Below are positions 12,941-23,589 of a stretch of 64,000 nt of DNA, piece by piece. Within the stretch, counting starts at the first letter, position 1, and each line of letters begins with the position of its first letter. The notes below the pieces were generated by a model that did no database searches, was not told the origin of the DNA, and worked only from the letters and a program-made list of their open reading frames with translations. The stretch is from Atopsyche davidsoni (taxonomy: Eukaryota; Arthropoda; Insecta; Trichoptera; Hydrobiosidae). The translations under genes were made by a program, and so were the position numbers. The stretch covers positions 5,852,001 to 5,916,000 of the forward strand of contig JAILWY010000019.1 of assembly GCA_022113835.1 (NCBI GenBank), given 5' to 3'.

Positions 12941-14079
12941 CTGCAAATGTCACACATGGCATTAGAAACAATAGAAAACAATATAACACAACCAGGATAA
13001 TAGTACTAAACACCAGTGGCGTGCGGTACACGCAACCGAAAAACCCATCGATTTATTCTAATATAAATTAAATTCAAATGCTACATATACCAGTTGGGGA
13101 TGATTTCAATGGTGTGTTAATAGCAAGATTTTCAGGTCGTTACTAATAATAAAAAAATCAGTATGAAATTACGAAATATTTCGGTTTTTTTTTTTTTTAA
13201 CAAATTTGTGTAATATATTTATATTTTCCGAGAACAAAGGTCCTAAAATTTGTTTTAGAGAAAGTTCTGCTCAATAAATCAATGTGTAATAAATTATGAA
13301 ATTTTCTATGAAATCTGCCTCACCATCTCTCCAACTCCAGCATTATTAGGAAATCTCGCTGTGAGTGTCAGAAACATTTTAAACAGGTTATTATATTTTT
13401 AAAGTACAGCGTATTCTATAAAATAAGAAATTCAAACATATACCCAGTTTGAAAGCTGCATGATAAATCGCTGTTCAAAAGAATCTTAAAGAATTTATTT
13501 ATATATATATATATAAATATTAAGTCGAAAATAAATATATACACTGTTATAAGTGATAAATACACAAAACAGTTACATTATATAAATTTTGTGTACAGTA
13601 TATATATATATATATATTTGTTTTCGACTTTGCCAAATATTTTTTTGTACTTATACAATATTGACTAAAATTTATTAAAAAGTCAATAAAGTGTGTTTTT
13701 TTTTTTAATATGTGCATTGCACAGAATTCATAGTGTATATATTTTGAAATAACATAATGAAGGAAAACAATTCATGATATCATTATTCATAAAATACAGC
13801 ACTTTAATGTAAATTTCGCATAAGAATAATATACGTTTGATTTAATTTCATATTAATAAAAGAAACTATTGAAATTATATTTGTAAATCTCCTATCAGTA
13901 ATTCGATAACATTTGTGTGTTCTTATAATTAAAAACACATTTTCTAAACACTGCTAAATGGCACTGATTGTTAAATTCACAGGTTATAATGACTGCAATA
14001 AATTATTTCAATTGATTGTTTTTCCAAAAATTATTTGACTCATGATACATTTTCCTCCTTTACAAGTATTTTGTATATA

Positions 14080-14395
14080 CCGGAAAAAATCACGTTAAGT
14101 GAAATACGCGTATATCGGGGTTTACGATTAAACATACATTTAAACGAATCATTTAAAATTTAAATCAATCACTTTACAGTATTACATGTTATTTTTACTG
14201 AAAAATACATCTATTGTCTTTTGGGTAGCGTTTCTTTTACGTTCTTGTAAAATACGTTCATAACACCCAACGCTGATTTTAATTATTAAGAGAAGTCAAT
14301 GACTACATTATGTTTATACACATTCTTAAAAAAAGAAATTCGCGTAATGCGAGGCATTTTTACTCGAAATTTGTAATACGCGTTATCGATTTACG
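14080..14395 (-). mobile_element. pogo/Tigger-like MITE, copy 1
   Basis: A diverged non-autonomous element matching, in reverse orientation, the one at 59709-60049. Shared internal stretches include gtttacgattaaacatac, gggtagcgtttctttta, ataacacccaacgctg and gcgtaatgcgaggcattttt. This copy carries a small extra segment around 14240-14255 relative to the other. Its termini are mutated (the CCCCGCTTTACGCG end is hard to see), so boundaries are approximate. It has no coding capacity and is identified only by similarity to copy 2. Confidence 0.8.
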
Positions 14396-14568
14396 CATAA
14401 AATGATTAAAATTAAAAATAATAAAATCAATTGCAGCAAGCAATGGCTACTCAAAAAATACTCTTAGTAAAATCCTTAGTAAAAAATCACATGCAAAAAC
14501 TCTAATCAAATATACTCTGTTAGCCGTTGCGACGAAGAGAAGCCGTTTAGATGCATTGAATATTTTGA

Positions 14569-14958
14569 TCAAATGTCATTTTACATTTAAAAAACAGTAA
14601 GGACAAAGTTGATGCCTTCCAGAAGAGTGGAGTCTACAAATTAACTTGTGATGACTGTAAAGCTATGTACATTGGTCAGACAGGTCGTAGTTTTGCAACA
14701 AGATACAAAGAGCACCTGGCATCTTTTAAAAATAATAAACTAGATTCACAATTTGCAATACATCTTAATGACAGTATACATAATTTAAACGTAAACAATA
14801 AGCCAAGTCTCCTTCATGTTTCTAATAAAGGCTTTAGACTTAATATTTTGGAGCAACTAGAAATAATTAAGCACCAAAATTTAGAATTCCCTCTGATCAA
14901 CGAACAACTGAATAACCGTAATTCTCCTCTTCTTAATATTTTTAAAAATACACTGTGA
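14569..14958 (+). pseudogene. Penelope-like element, GIY-YIG endonuclease C-terminus
   Basis: An open stretch of about 130 codons beginning just after a stop at 14566-14568. It encodes GVYKLTCDDCKAMYIGQTGR, SFATRYKEHLASFKNN and the tail FPLINEQLNNRNSPLLNIF. The GVY...YIG pair, the Arg of TGRSF and the RYKEH segment mark the GIY-YIG nuclease domain that ends the single protein of Penelope-like retroelements. The tail LINEQL..RNSPL is typical of these proteins. The reverse transcriptase part is absent, so this is a 5'-truncated copy. A PLE hammerhead motif follows 207 bp downstream, consistent with one element. Antisense to RyR. Confidence 0.85.
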
Positions 14959-15164
14959 TTCTGCACTCAAACATTTCAGGCCAGGACAGCCAGGAATCAT
15001 CACATTTATTTAAGTACTTAGTATTAAAATTATTGCTGTTCATATCATTTTAATGGGGTTTTCACAGCACTCAATAGAAGCATTTTTCAACATAAATTTG
15101 CAATGCAGTATAATCTATGATTCATGTATTTCTGTTGAATTTGTTTTTCTGTATAGACTCAGTT

Positions 15165-15196
15165 TTGAAGATGCCGTGTTCGGCGAAAGAGCTCTC
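15165..15196 (+). ncRNA. Hammerhead ribozyme motif (PLE type)
   Basis: Core UUGAAGA (consensus CUGANGA with one change), a stem II of GCCG/CGGC with loop UGUU, then GAA, an 8-bp palindrome AGAGCUCU acting as stem III, and C at the cleavage position (15196). Self-complementary short stem III is known for PLE hammerheads, which fold as dimers. Downstream of a PLE endonuclease remnant, as expected for the element's 3' repeat. The first core base differs from consensus and stem I pairing is not obvious, so activity is doubtful. Confidence 0.7.
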
Positions 15197-15394
15197 GCTA
15201 CAAGTGAAATCAACGTAGTCTCCAAAACCGTTTGGTTTTATTTGAATATAGCATAAAATGATGCTAAATTGGTCAACGCACAGCCCCGCGTTAGCTGCTG
15301 ATTTCTTTTTTAAAAAAACCGAGGATTTTCTCGTCGTTTCATGTGTGAATCGATTGCATAACTGTTGTTATCAAAAAATTATACACAACGTCAG

Positions 15395-15620
15395 ACTCAT
15401 GACGTGAGTGTGTCGACACCGCTGTCAGATATAAATTCGGATAATTTTCGGCGCGCATTCCGGCTCGTGCCATTGGCAAGTGACCAGAGACATTTCGGCG
15501 ATTTCCGGCGCATAGACAATCGCAAACAGCGGGCAAAATAAAAAAAAACCCCTTTGCATCCGCCCGGGAACAATGGCGAGAATACACAATCGAAGCTTCG
15601 CGCTGCTCTCATTGTGAAAG
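15395..15620. other. GC-rich block in intron 1, unidentified
   Basis: Contrasts sharply with its AT-rich surroundings and contains many CpGs (for example ttcggcgatttccggcgcat and gcatccgcccgggaac). Frames are open by chance on both strands, but no protein family was recognised. It could be a regulatory element, an old insertion or a non-coding exon. Confidence 0.4.
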
Positions 15621-18600
15621 AAACGTTATTTGTATATAATATAAATATCCATGACACACTGGTTTAATTAGTCATACTCCGCTAAAAACAACAAATATGA
15701 ATAGTCATTGTGCTAGGAGTTTGTGGTCTTTTTTTACTTCCAACCATGCGGCTAGTTGATTGTGAAATTAATAAAATATCATACGTGCATTGAATATAAA
15801 AAAACATGTTCAAAAACGTGAAAAATGTTAAGTCCTAATCTATTTTAGAATTATTCATGTCACAGACTCGTCCAATTCCGATTTTATTTTCATGACTTTG
15901 CGGTTTCCCCAGCTGAGAAAAACTTAAATTTAAAAAAAAAAAAACATGGAGGCGTATATCAAATGACTGAAAATAAATCTGTCGGGGCTTCATATAAATC
16001 TGTGTCATTTTCTTTAAAATGGGTACCAGATCCAAATATTTTTCAAAGATTTATGTTGAATGATAGAGATAAAAATTCATAGCGCTTAACGTTATGGCAA
16101 AGATACAAATATCGTTTTTTTGGGCTACAGGTAATATTTTATCAAATTTTTAACGAAATTGAAATTTCGTCTCGCAGTATTTGAGCTTATTATACATTCG
16201 TTTTGAAGTTTTAAAGAGCAATAAGCACGGCATGACACCCAAGAACCGAATATTACCACACAAACCTTTTTTAGTGAAACTACGCCTTGTTATGTGTTTA
16301 TCTCTAAATTTGATTACTTACATTGCCATGACAGAATATATTAAATTACAAGAAATAATTTAAAATTTTATTTAAAACTGACATTCACATTTTTATGTGA
16401 GCGAACACAAAAGAAGCAATCAACTTTAAGTAGAGGATCTCTTTTTAGAATTGATTTTATGAAAGAAAAGTAATGAGCCCTTAGAGAAATATGAAAGAAG
16501 GGAACCTCCTCTGTAACCAGCCAGTCTATCGGGGAAGCCAAATCACCATAATTGGTAAATTGAAATGATTTAAGTTTTAAATTATAAAATTCAATCTTCG
16601 TTTGATGAATATTGATTTTTCAATCCGTATCTTCAGTAAAATGACTTCAAAGCGTGCACTTTAAGAATATAACTTGAAATGTATTTGAAATATCAACAGT
16701 CTAAGCACTCTCCATAATGGATGCAACGAATCGTGATTGTAGAAAAATATGTGATATTTCTTTGAAAAGGTTCGGGTGGATGAAAACACACATCCACGAA
16801 ATCCGTTTCAAAGCCTCTTTGTCCAAAGAAACTCAATTTCAACTATTGTTCCGTTGTATACCTCCAAAGCAATTGAAAGGTAGAGGAGCTGAAGACATAG
16901 CTCGCTTAACCTACCTTTAATTTTTATTATTATTAATATCGCATTTATTCAAATTTTATACTCTAATTTAATGAAAAGTTTTAATTTTTTCATTAAAAAT
17001 ATTTTCATATCTTCTTCTCTCTCCTTTATCATCTCCGCCATATTGGCATCATATTTTAAAGGTTAAAAATTGTGTTTATTTTGTTTTAGACATAAACCAT
17101 TATTTATTCGCAATTTTTATCCATAAACATTTCTCCCTTGCCACCTTTTCGAAATATTTTTATCCATTAAAAAACCACAAGTTAAATTACGTAATTTATC
17201 AGTTAAGCATTTTGAATTATTACATTTCAAACAGAAACAATTATTACTGATCAGTTTTTAAATAGATATAATATATTTTTATGTACTTGAAAATATACAT
17301 TAAGTTAAATAGATTTTTAAATATTCATATGTTTTGATAATAAAGAAATTGCACAAATATTTATCAGCAAACAAGGTGCATTGATTTCGCTCATGAATTT
17401 AACTATTTCATTTCGGTCATTTACAAAAACACTGTAGTTGTATTGGATACAACGCAAGGCCACGATAGCCAAAAAAATGTGGACTAGAACTCAACCAGTA
17501 CTTACAAAAATATATACGATTTTGCTTGTTGTTTCATGTGTTATCGACAATAAAATATATTTAAATATATATGCACGTTTGGTAAAATGTTACTAAAATA
17601 GTAAATATGAATAGCCAAACGGCTTAGAGTCTACGATTATTGTTGTTTTTCAGCGTTTTCGCCTTCCGTATGTCCTTCGGGCCACGTCTGGTCTCACTGC
17701 CATGGAAGTATGGATAAAAATCCCATCGGCTTAAGGTTTATCACGTTGTTTAATGTGAAAATCGTTTTCCAAAATATTGAATACACAATAAACCCGTGTG
17801 GGCAAAAAATTTCAGAGATAAATACTTCATTTAATATTAATATTTGCTGTGGAGTTATAACCTAATATTTTACTGTGTGAATTAATACAATGCCGGCGTG
17901 TCAGTTACGGTAATCTGCTTGTCAAGCGTGGAAACACAACCCACATTGCTCAGTGGGTATTATTTTATCCGGGAAACGTTCCTGGGATTCGCGAATATAA
18001 AAATCCAATAGTGTATTGGGTTACGGACTGGAATTTAAACTAGTATGAATAAAACAAAGGTTTTCTCAGGAATTCAATCTTCGGAATCGGATCACGGAGA
18101 CGTTGAAAAAGGGAATAATTCATAAAATAACTGTTTATTTTATATAAACTTTTGCATCTTGTCTTAATTTTAAATCGTTTATTTTCTGTGCTACTCGTTT
18201 ACAATCAAAAGTATTTATATACAATCTTTTATTATGTCTATGTATGATTTTATACCTTAAGTATTTTCTGTTTTATAACAATATTTATAGCGAACAAGTA
18301 AATACTATCTGTAGTTAAGTTTTTATGCGAAGTTCTGACCTGTTAGACAATAATACACACACCGCCAGAGCAGGGTGTGAAAATTATTATATGTGAATAA
18401 AATAAAACATATTTCTATAATAACTTCAAATAAAACATTTTAAAAAGTATAATTTTAGGGGTATAAACTATGCTTGTCTCGTGACTACTAGGGGAGCACT
18501 AAAAGGGGTGCGCCTTGTCCTTGCTGAGTGACATGTTAATTAAGGTTGGGTCTCAACCAAAAATATTGACAAATTAAATATAACCAACATATTCTGACTC

Positions 18601-19244
18601 CTATCATTTAGCCATAAAATAACCATCATATTTTTTAAACCGTTTAAGTTTTTAACCGTGAAGATTTTATACAGTGAGTGTATATTTACGAACTAAACAC
18701 ATCTACCATATTTGATTTCATCATCGAATTTTTATTTTCTTAAAAATTCATCACTCATATCAGTTGATTGTGTAAATAACATTTACGTATTAATTTATAG
18801 AATTTACAAAAGGCTTAAAACTCACAAGCACCTGAAAATAAAACACTCAACCAGAAAAATGGTATCCGATACATTTTACCTTTCCATAATTGATAGCCTC
18901 GTAAATATATTATTTTTCGCACTGTTTGTTCCCATATAAGTACTCAATAAATTGGGTACAATGCTTGTATACGTCTTTTTTGCCCTGAAGTCAAAATAAA
19001 TGCAAATTAATTTTAAATTCTGTTGGCATCCAGCACCACGAATGTTTGTATGTACTTTCTGCATAATTTCACTGTGTTCATTTTGTCAATTACATGCATT
19101 TCGTACAGCCAAAAAATACTTGAACATTAAAAAGCCCTTACTGCACATAAACTTGCATTATAGGAACAATAAATAAAGAAATAATTAATTATTTTTTTTG
19201 TTTGAAAAAAAAAAAAAAAATTTTGTTTATTTATTAACTTTTTT

Positions 19245-19530
19245 ATCTTAATGCTAGCGGATAAACAATATAGTGAGTTTTTTCGGTAGGTGTGTAAAAA
19301 TAAAGATTTTTTGGCTTTCTGGCTCATCTGAAATTGAGCGATTTCCATCCTCACCAGTTTTAGTTTCATTAATCAAATCGCGTGGATATATTTTCGTGCA
19401 TTTGCCGTCTTTTGTGCAAGGTAAATTCATATCCAATGCTCCGCATGGGCCGTGAATCATGTTCTTACAAACAACGTCAAAACGTATCGGATCTTCATGT
19501 TGAGTTCAGCAGATATAACACTATCGATTT
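19245..19530 (-). pseudogene. Helitron Rep/helicase protein fragment
   Basis: Minus-strand reading contains KNMIHGPCGALDMNLPCTKD, then GKCTKIYPRDLINETKTGED, matching the (K/V)NMIHGPCG...PC..DGKC.K.YP signature of the Helitron helicase-like N-terminal domain. Upstream, in another frame, IDSVISAEL matches the family's IDS(I/V)ISAEIPD segment, so there is at least one frameshift around 19485-19500. The downstream part diverges after TGEDG. Rolling-circle HUH and helicase motifs are not visible. A short dead fragment in RyR intron 1, on the same strand as the gene. Confidence 0.8.
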
Positions 19531-20279
19531 AAAATCGTGCTGTAAACCCCGTTTTTGGCATTCAATCGAATACATCTAGCATTGCACTTCGCCGTATATA
19601 TGATTTTTTATCGTGAGATCCATGAGTTTTTGTTTGAAAACTTTAGTCGTGTCTGTGATGCGATGACTGACCAGGCGATAGCAAATCTTTGATTTCCGAC
19701 CAAGCAGGATTATACGTAAATGTGATGAAAAGATCTGACAGTTGTTTTTTTTTGTTGTTGTTGTGGCAGCCTGCATTATACAACGGTAACGTCATACTAA
19801 TCTAAACAAATATCAAGATCAGTGTTTTTTTTTTTGTTGGCAGCCTGCATATACGCGAAAATGTTACTGTCCCTTTTTTGAAAAGTATTCGCTACTGCAA
19901 AACGTTGAAACTTTTGCAAAATTTCGAAAATCTATTTAATTAAATAAAACGAATTTTATTATTAATTGTTTAATTTAAGTGGTCTTAAATGACCTCAGTG
20001 TTATTGGCTTTCAAATGAAACCGGTTCTTAAGCCTATAGCAGCCAAATAACTGCCGGTTTTTGGGTTTGTGTTTTATATATATATATAGATTATTTGCAT
20101 TGCATAGAAACTTCGATTAGTCGGGGGTGATATACAAAACGACAATTTACGTCTTTTCCTTCAACACTGTACAATTCTCTTTCATTTTTAAAAAAGCCTA
20201 GGAAGCCATATTTATACGTATTTTTAATCCTCTTTGGTTACTGTGCTAACAATATTCAGGTTAATTTCAGGTGGTTGTT

Positions 20280-20720
20280 TCCAGCAACTACAACCCTCGG
20301 TTCATGAAAGGGAGTTCCCCTCGCGTGGAGAGGGCTGAAGGATTCTTGGCGCGGCGACCTTCGCGCCGAGAAGCCGGCCGCTGGGGACAATGGGCGAGTG
20401 TGATAATTGCTTCGGAAATAACCAGACAGACCCCATTGTGTGGACGGCTCGACTCGTACCGATATACCCTCGGCTTGGCAAGATCTCAACAATCCACACT
20501 CGTATTTCTGGTGGACTCGCTCGCCCTAGAACTAATATTGATTGCTAATCTGGCTTTCGATTAAAGCAACAGCGTTAATTTTACGGGCAACCGGAGATTG
20601 CATTCTACTAGCCGATGCGCCGACCGCCGCTTTGAACTATGTGGCCCTCGGCGAGATTCCGTTAGAAGTATTTCGTGCAATAAGCTCGAAACGCGCGATC
20701 CAGCTGTGGGGTTTGCAATC
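20280..20720. other. GC-rich island in RyR intron 1
   Basis: About 440 bp of clearly higher GC and CpG content, with gcgcggcgaccttcgcgccg and agccggccgctggggac near its start. Open frames exist on both strands but none resembles a known protein. It lies about 2.6 kb downstream of the RyR start codon, within the first intron, a common place for enhancers or alternative promoters. Confidence 0.4.
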
Positions 20721-22044
20721 ATGACATGAAACACTATTCTCGTTATCTACGAATATACGAGTACGTATATATAAAATGCAACAAATACAACAAATGAAAC
20801 ATTTTACTAAAATATATTTTGAACATCTAGCAATATCATAAACCAAATGTCGTGCATTTTACGATAAATATTTGTTTGACTGTGAGCGCTTTAGCGAGGG
20901 CTTCTCCAGACCTTGAAAAGCGAAAGCGAAAAAATCAAACTGAGCTGAAACACATCTATTTTTTTTTTGTCTAGATGAAACATTAACTATTAAGCAATCA
21001 AACATATTTTCACTTTGAGTCGTAAAATAATATTCAGCAAAATACTAAATATCTTCACATACAAAACCAGTTTACATAATTCACATCATGAATTCATTTT
21101 AATAATTCCAATGCTAAAAATTACGCATGAAAGTATTATATTTAGATTTTGGCATTATTTCTTGATATGTTTGCAACCTCTTTTGATTAAGGATCTGTTG
21201 GACTTCGCCGACCTCTCTCAATTGCCCCATTTTCAAGACCCTAAAGTCAGGTTCCATTGAATCTAATAACTGTAGTAGTTTGACCTCAGGCCTCTACATT
21301 CTACCCTCAACAATTACTTCAGCAAAACCCAACCTAAATCATACGGTCCTTTTTTTAAAAGACCTATAAAAGATTAACCACGTTTTATAAATTTATCACG
21401 CTTTCAAATCATATTCAATAAAAATTATAAATTTGTCTATTTTATTATTTTAAAAAACTCTTCTAACAAGTAAAATAATTGCTTTTTTATGCCCACTTTA
21501 CATTATAATAGCTTTGTTTTAATCTCATTTATTTTATATTTAATTTCAAATATGTCATCATACATCAATATTTTCAGTATATTCAACATCAAGCAGCTCT
21601 TGTTTAATATATAATAAGTGTCTCATCAATCACAACTTGATCAACGATTATTAATTAACCTACCGATGACAGCTCGCAAGGCTCAATGGAGTCTGTTTGC
21701 AAATCCGTATCTATAAAATCAATAAAATAATTTCTATTCTTTGGTAATTAATCCAAGAATTCTGACAATGCAGCGGGAAATTTTAACATTAAAAAATTTC
21801 AATATATTATACGAAGCAAAATTTATTGAAATATTACGTATAGAATATAAACTTTTTAAGTCATTTTGTTATTTGAGCAAGTGTTTAAAACGCAACAAAT
21901 CAGACACAACTGATTCGCTTCAAATACCGCTCACTTGCATTCTTTGTCTATATTAGCAGTTTAGATATTTACTTTGATTTTTTAATTTATTAAGCAATTA
22001 TTTTTAAAAATTAACGATAACTAGGATATATTTATTCATGAAGC

Positions 22045-22080
22045 GACCGGTTTCTCCAACAATCTCTGTTGGCATCGATG
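22045..22080 (-). ncRNA. Degenerate PLE hammerhead motif, sense to RyR
   Basis: Minus strand shows GCCAAC AGAGAUU GUUGG (stem II), then GAA, palindrome ACCGGU and C at the cleavage position. This is the same ACCGGU-C arrangement as at 58059-58094 and 63522-63558. The CUGANGA core is damaged (ATCGATG, about two bases short), so it is unlikely to cleave. No PLE coding sequence was seen next to it. Confidence 0.6.
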
Positions 22081-22464
22081 GGCGGAATGTGATGTGTTGT
22101 TGAAGCCAGCCGTTTCATAAATAAATATGTAGAATTATTTATAAATATTTTACAAAAAAACTTGTCATTTAGATAGGCTGAGTTGGCTAACATATAACAC
22201 TGTAAATTATCCTGTATTTTTAATCTATCTTCCGTGAATGGGAGACATTCAAACTCAGATAAGTAAAGAACAGCTAACAACTCCTACGAGAGAAAAAGAA
22301 AAAAGTCATCAGTGGCAGACATTAGAGCGAATGCGGTTGTTTCTTGCTTGAATCTTTTTCATTTTCTTTTATTAGAGACCAGATAATCATAATTAACAAT
22401 AAAGTGTTTTATCTGGAGAGTGTTTTGAATTAAGCAGAATTAAAAGTACTTAAAAAACCTATTA

Positions 22465-22748
22465 CTTCATTCGGACCCAAATTATTGGCAACCACGCATA
22501 CTATCCAATGAGCTATGAAAAGGTTTTGATATTGCGGACTGTGAAGTCACAAGTATGAGTCTTTTACATTTCAAAACCACCCCATGATGTCTAGTAGCTA
22601 GCACGCCTACTTGCCTATCATGAGGTTACAGTTTTGTATGAGGGTGTAATGAAACAATACACTACTTTATTTCATATATTTCATTTATATTCGAGCCTAG
22701 GTCTCTATGGCTTGCGATCAAGTGCGATAATCAATGAGCCACGAGGCA
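22465..22748. repeat. Cluster of three tRNA-like (SINE head) modules
   Basis: Three short segments have Pol III-style A and B boxes. At 22465-22520 (minus): TAGCTCATTGG and GGGTCCGAATG. At 22588-22638 (plus): TAGTAGCTAGC with a weak B box GTTACAGTTTTG. At 22685-22748 (minus): GTGGCTCATTGATT and GGCTCGAATAT. Box spacing fits tRNA-derived SINE heads. No cloverleaf good enough for a functional tRNA was found, and SINE tails and boundaries are unclear. Confidence 0.45.
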
Positions 22749-23331
22749 GTTAAACTAAGAGACTGTTTGTATGAAGGAGAGAAGGGGAAATGGGCGATCC
22801 AACTCTCTGACGAGGATGGTGCCGGGCAAGGTAAGCATTGTTTTTTATACTCTCTGGAAGACAGCCAATTCCCGGACGCTTGGAACGATCCAACGATGGA
22901 CGGCGTATTAGCTATTTTTTGTCGAGAACCTCACCGATGTGACGCTTCACGTGCTACTGAACTCAATGGTGGTTATTCACCATTGAAAAATCTCTACTTA
23001 CTACTGAAATCTATCAATCAATGGGAAATAAACCCGCTCTACTATAAAACCTTTCATTTATTAAACACCCTGATAAAACAAAAAATATACATCATAAAGC
23101 ACACTTAACTGAACTTTTATTGAGAATATGTAGCAACGTGACATTTATTAATTCCTGTTTAACTGTAGTGGTGAAATGTATCAAAAATTATTTTTAAATG
23201 ACACTATTTAAATGTAAATAAATAAACACGTGCAAGACACGTGAGGCGTGAATAATAAAATCCTACTAAATTTCGTGCCTAAGCACGAAACTATACAAAG
23301 TATGATAGGGAAGAATGCTTAGTAGACTCAC

Positions 23332-23385
23332 CGTGCGCAAAAATGAAACATCATCCTGCTCGGAGCCCCCCTCCGCCTCGGCCAT
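23332..23385 (-). CDS. RyR: Ryanodine receptor, coding exon 1 (start codon)
   Basis: Encodes the first 18 residues, MAEAEGGSEQDDVSFLRT, of the sarco/endoplasmic-reticulum calcium release channel, a tetramer that releases stored calcium in muscle and neurons. Seen: an ATG with A at -3 and G at +4 (strong context), an in-frame TGA six codons upstream (23401-23403), and a consensus donor ACG|GTGAGTC at 23331/23332. The intron is phase 0 and the next exon resumes with EDMVCLSC, as in known insect RyRs. The acidic leader followed by FLRT is the family's usual N-terminus. The start is therefore well fixed. Intron 1 is about 10.4 kb. Confidence 0.95.
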
Positions 23386-23580
23386 CTTGAATAGCCCTTT
23401 TCAACTGTTTTGTTAATTTTCTCACTGGCAACACTTTTTCACTTTTTTCTTACACAGCAACACATCGCTGCCGCCCGAAGCTTCGATTCACTTCGAACGG
23501 GACATTTTTCGAACTTTTGACACAATTTTTTTTTTATTTTTTTTTTTATTATTTTTCAACTCGTTCACACCGGTCTGGAT
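23386..23580 (-). promoter_or_regulatory. RyR 5' leader and probable promoter-proximal region
   Basis: Immediately upstream of the start codon, the minus strand runs about 55 bases without a good splice acceptor. It then enters a GC-richer block (23460-23520) containing the palindrome CGAAGCTTCG and repeated TTCGAA motifs, followed by an A/T homopolymer stretch at 23523-23555. No convincing TATA box was seen. The simplest reading is a continuous 5' leader with a start site in this interval, but a further upstream 5' exon cannot be excluded. Confidence 0.4.
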
Positions 23581-23589
23581 ATTCTGCAA

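Larger units (their letters stand above)
12941..23331 (-). other. RyR intron 1
   Basis: A 10.4-kb first intron separating the 18-codon first exon from the rest. It is the main repository of repeats inside the gene: short (TA)n runs at 13498-13516 and 13598-13617, a pogo-like MITE, a PLE remnant with hammerhead motif, a Helitron protein fragment, GC-rich islands at 15395-15620 and 20280-20720, a second hammerhead remnant and tRNA-like SINE modules. These have their own entries. The remaining stretches (15.7-19.2 kb and 20.8-22.0 kb) are AT-rich with nothing recognised. Confidence 0.9.

Noticed and set aside
16717..16920. 67-codon plus-strand frame in RyR intron 1
   Set aside because: Short, no similarity recognised, and within an AT-rich intron.
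19738..19860. Two copies of a T-run followed by ttg..ggcagcctgcat
   Set aside because: A small direct duplication of about 30 bp; too short to call an element.
19980..20050. GAAACCGGTTC with an upstream CTCAGTG, resembling a hammerhead
   Set aside because: No CUGANGA core and no stem II pairing were found; only the palindrome matches.
22734..23108. 124-codon plus-strand frame just upstream of exon 1 in genome order
   Set aside because: It overlaps a tRNA-like SINE module, lies antisense in RyR intron 1, and has no recognised domain.
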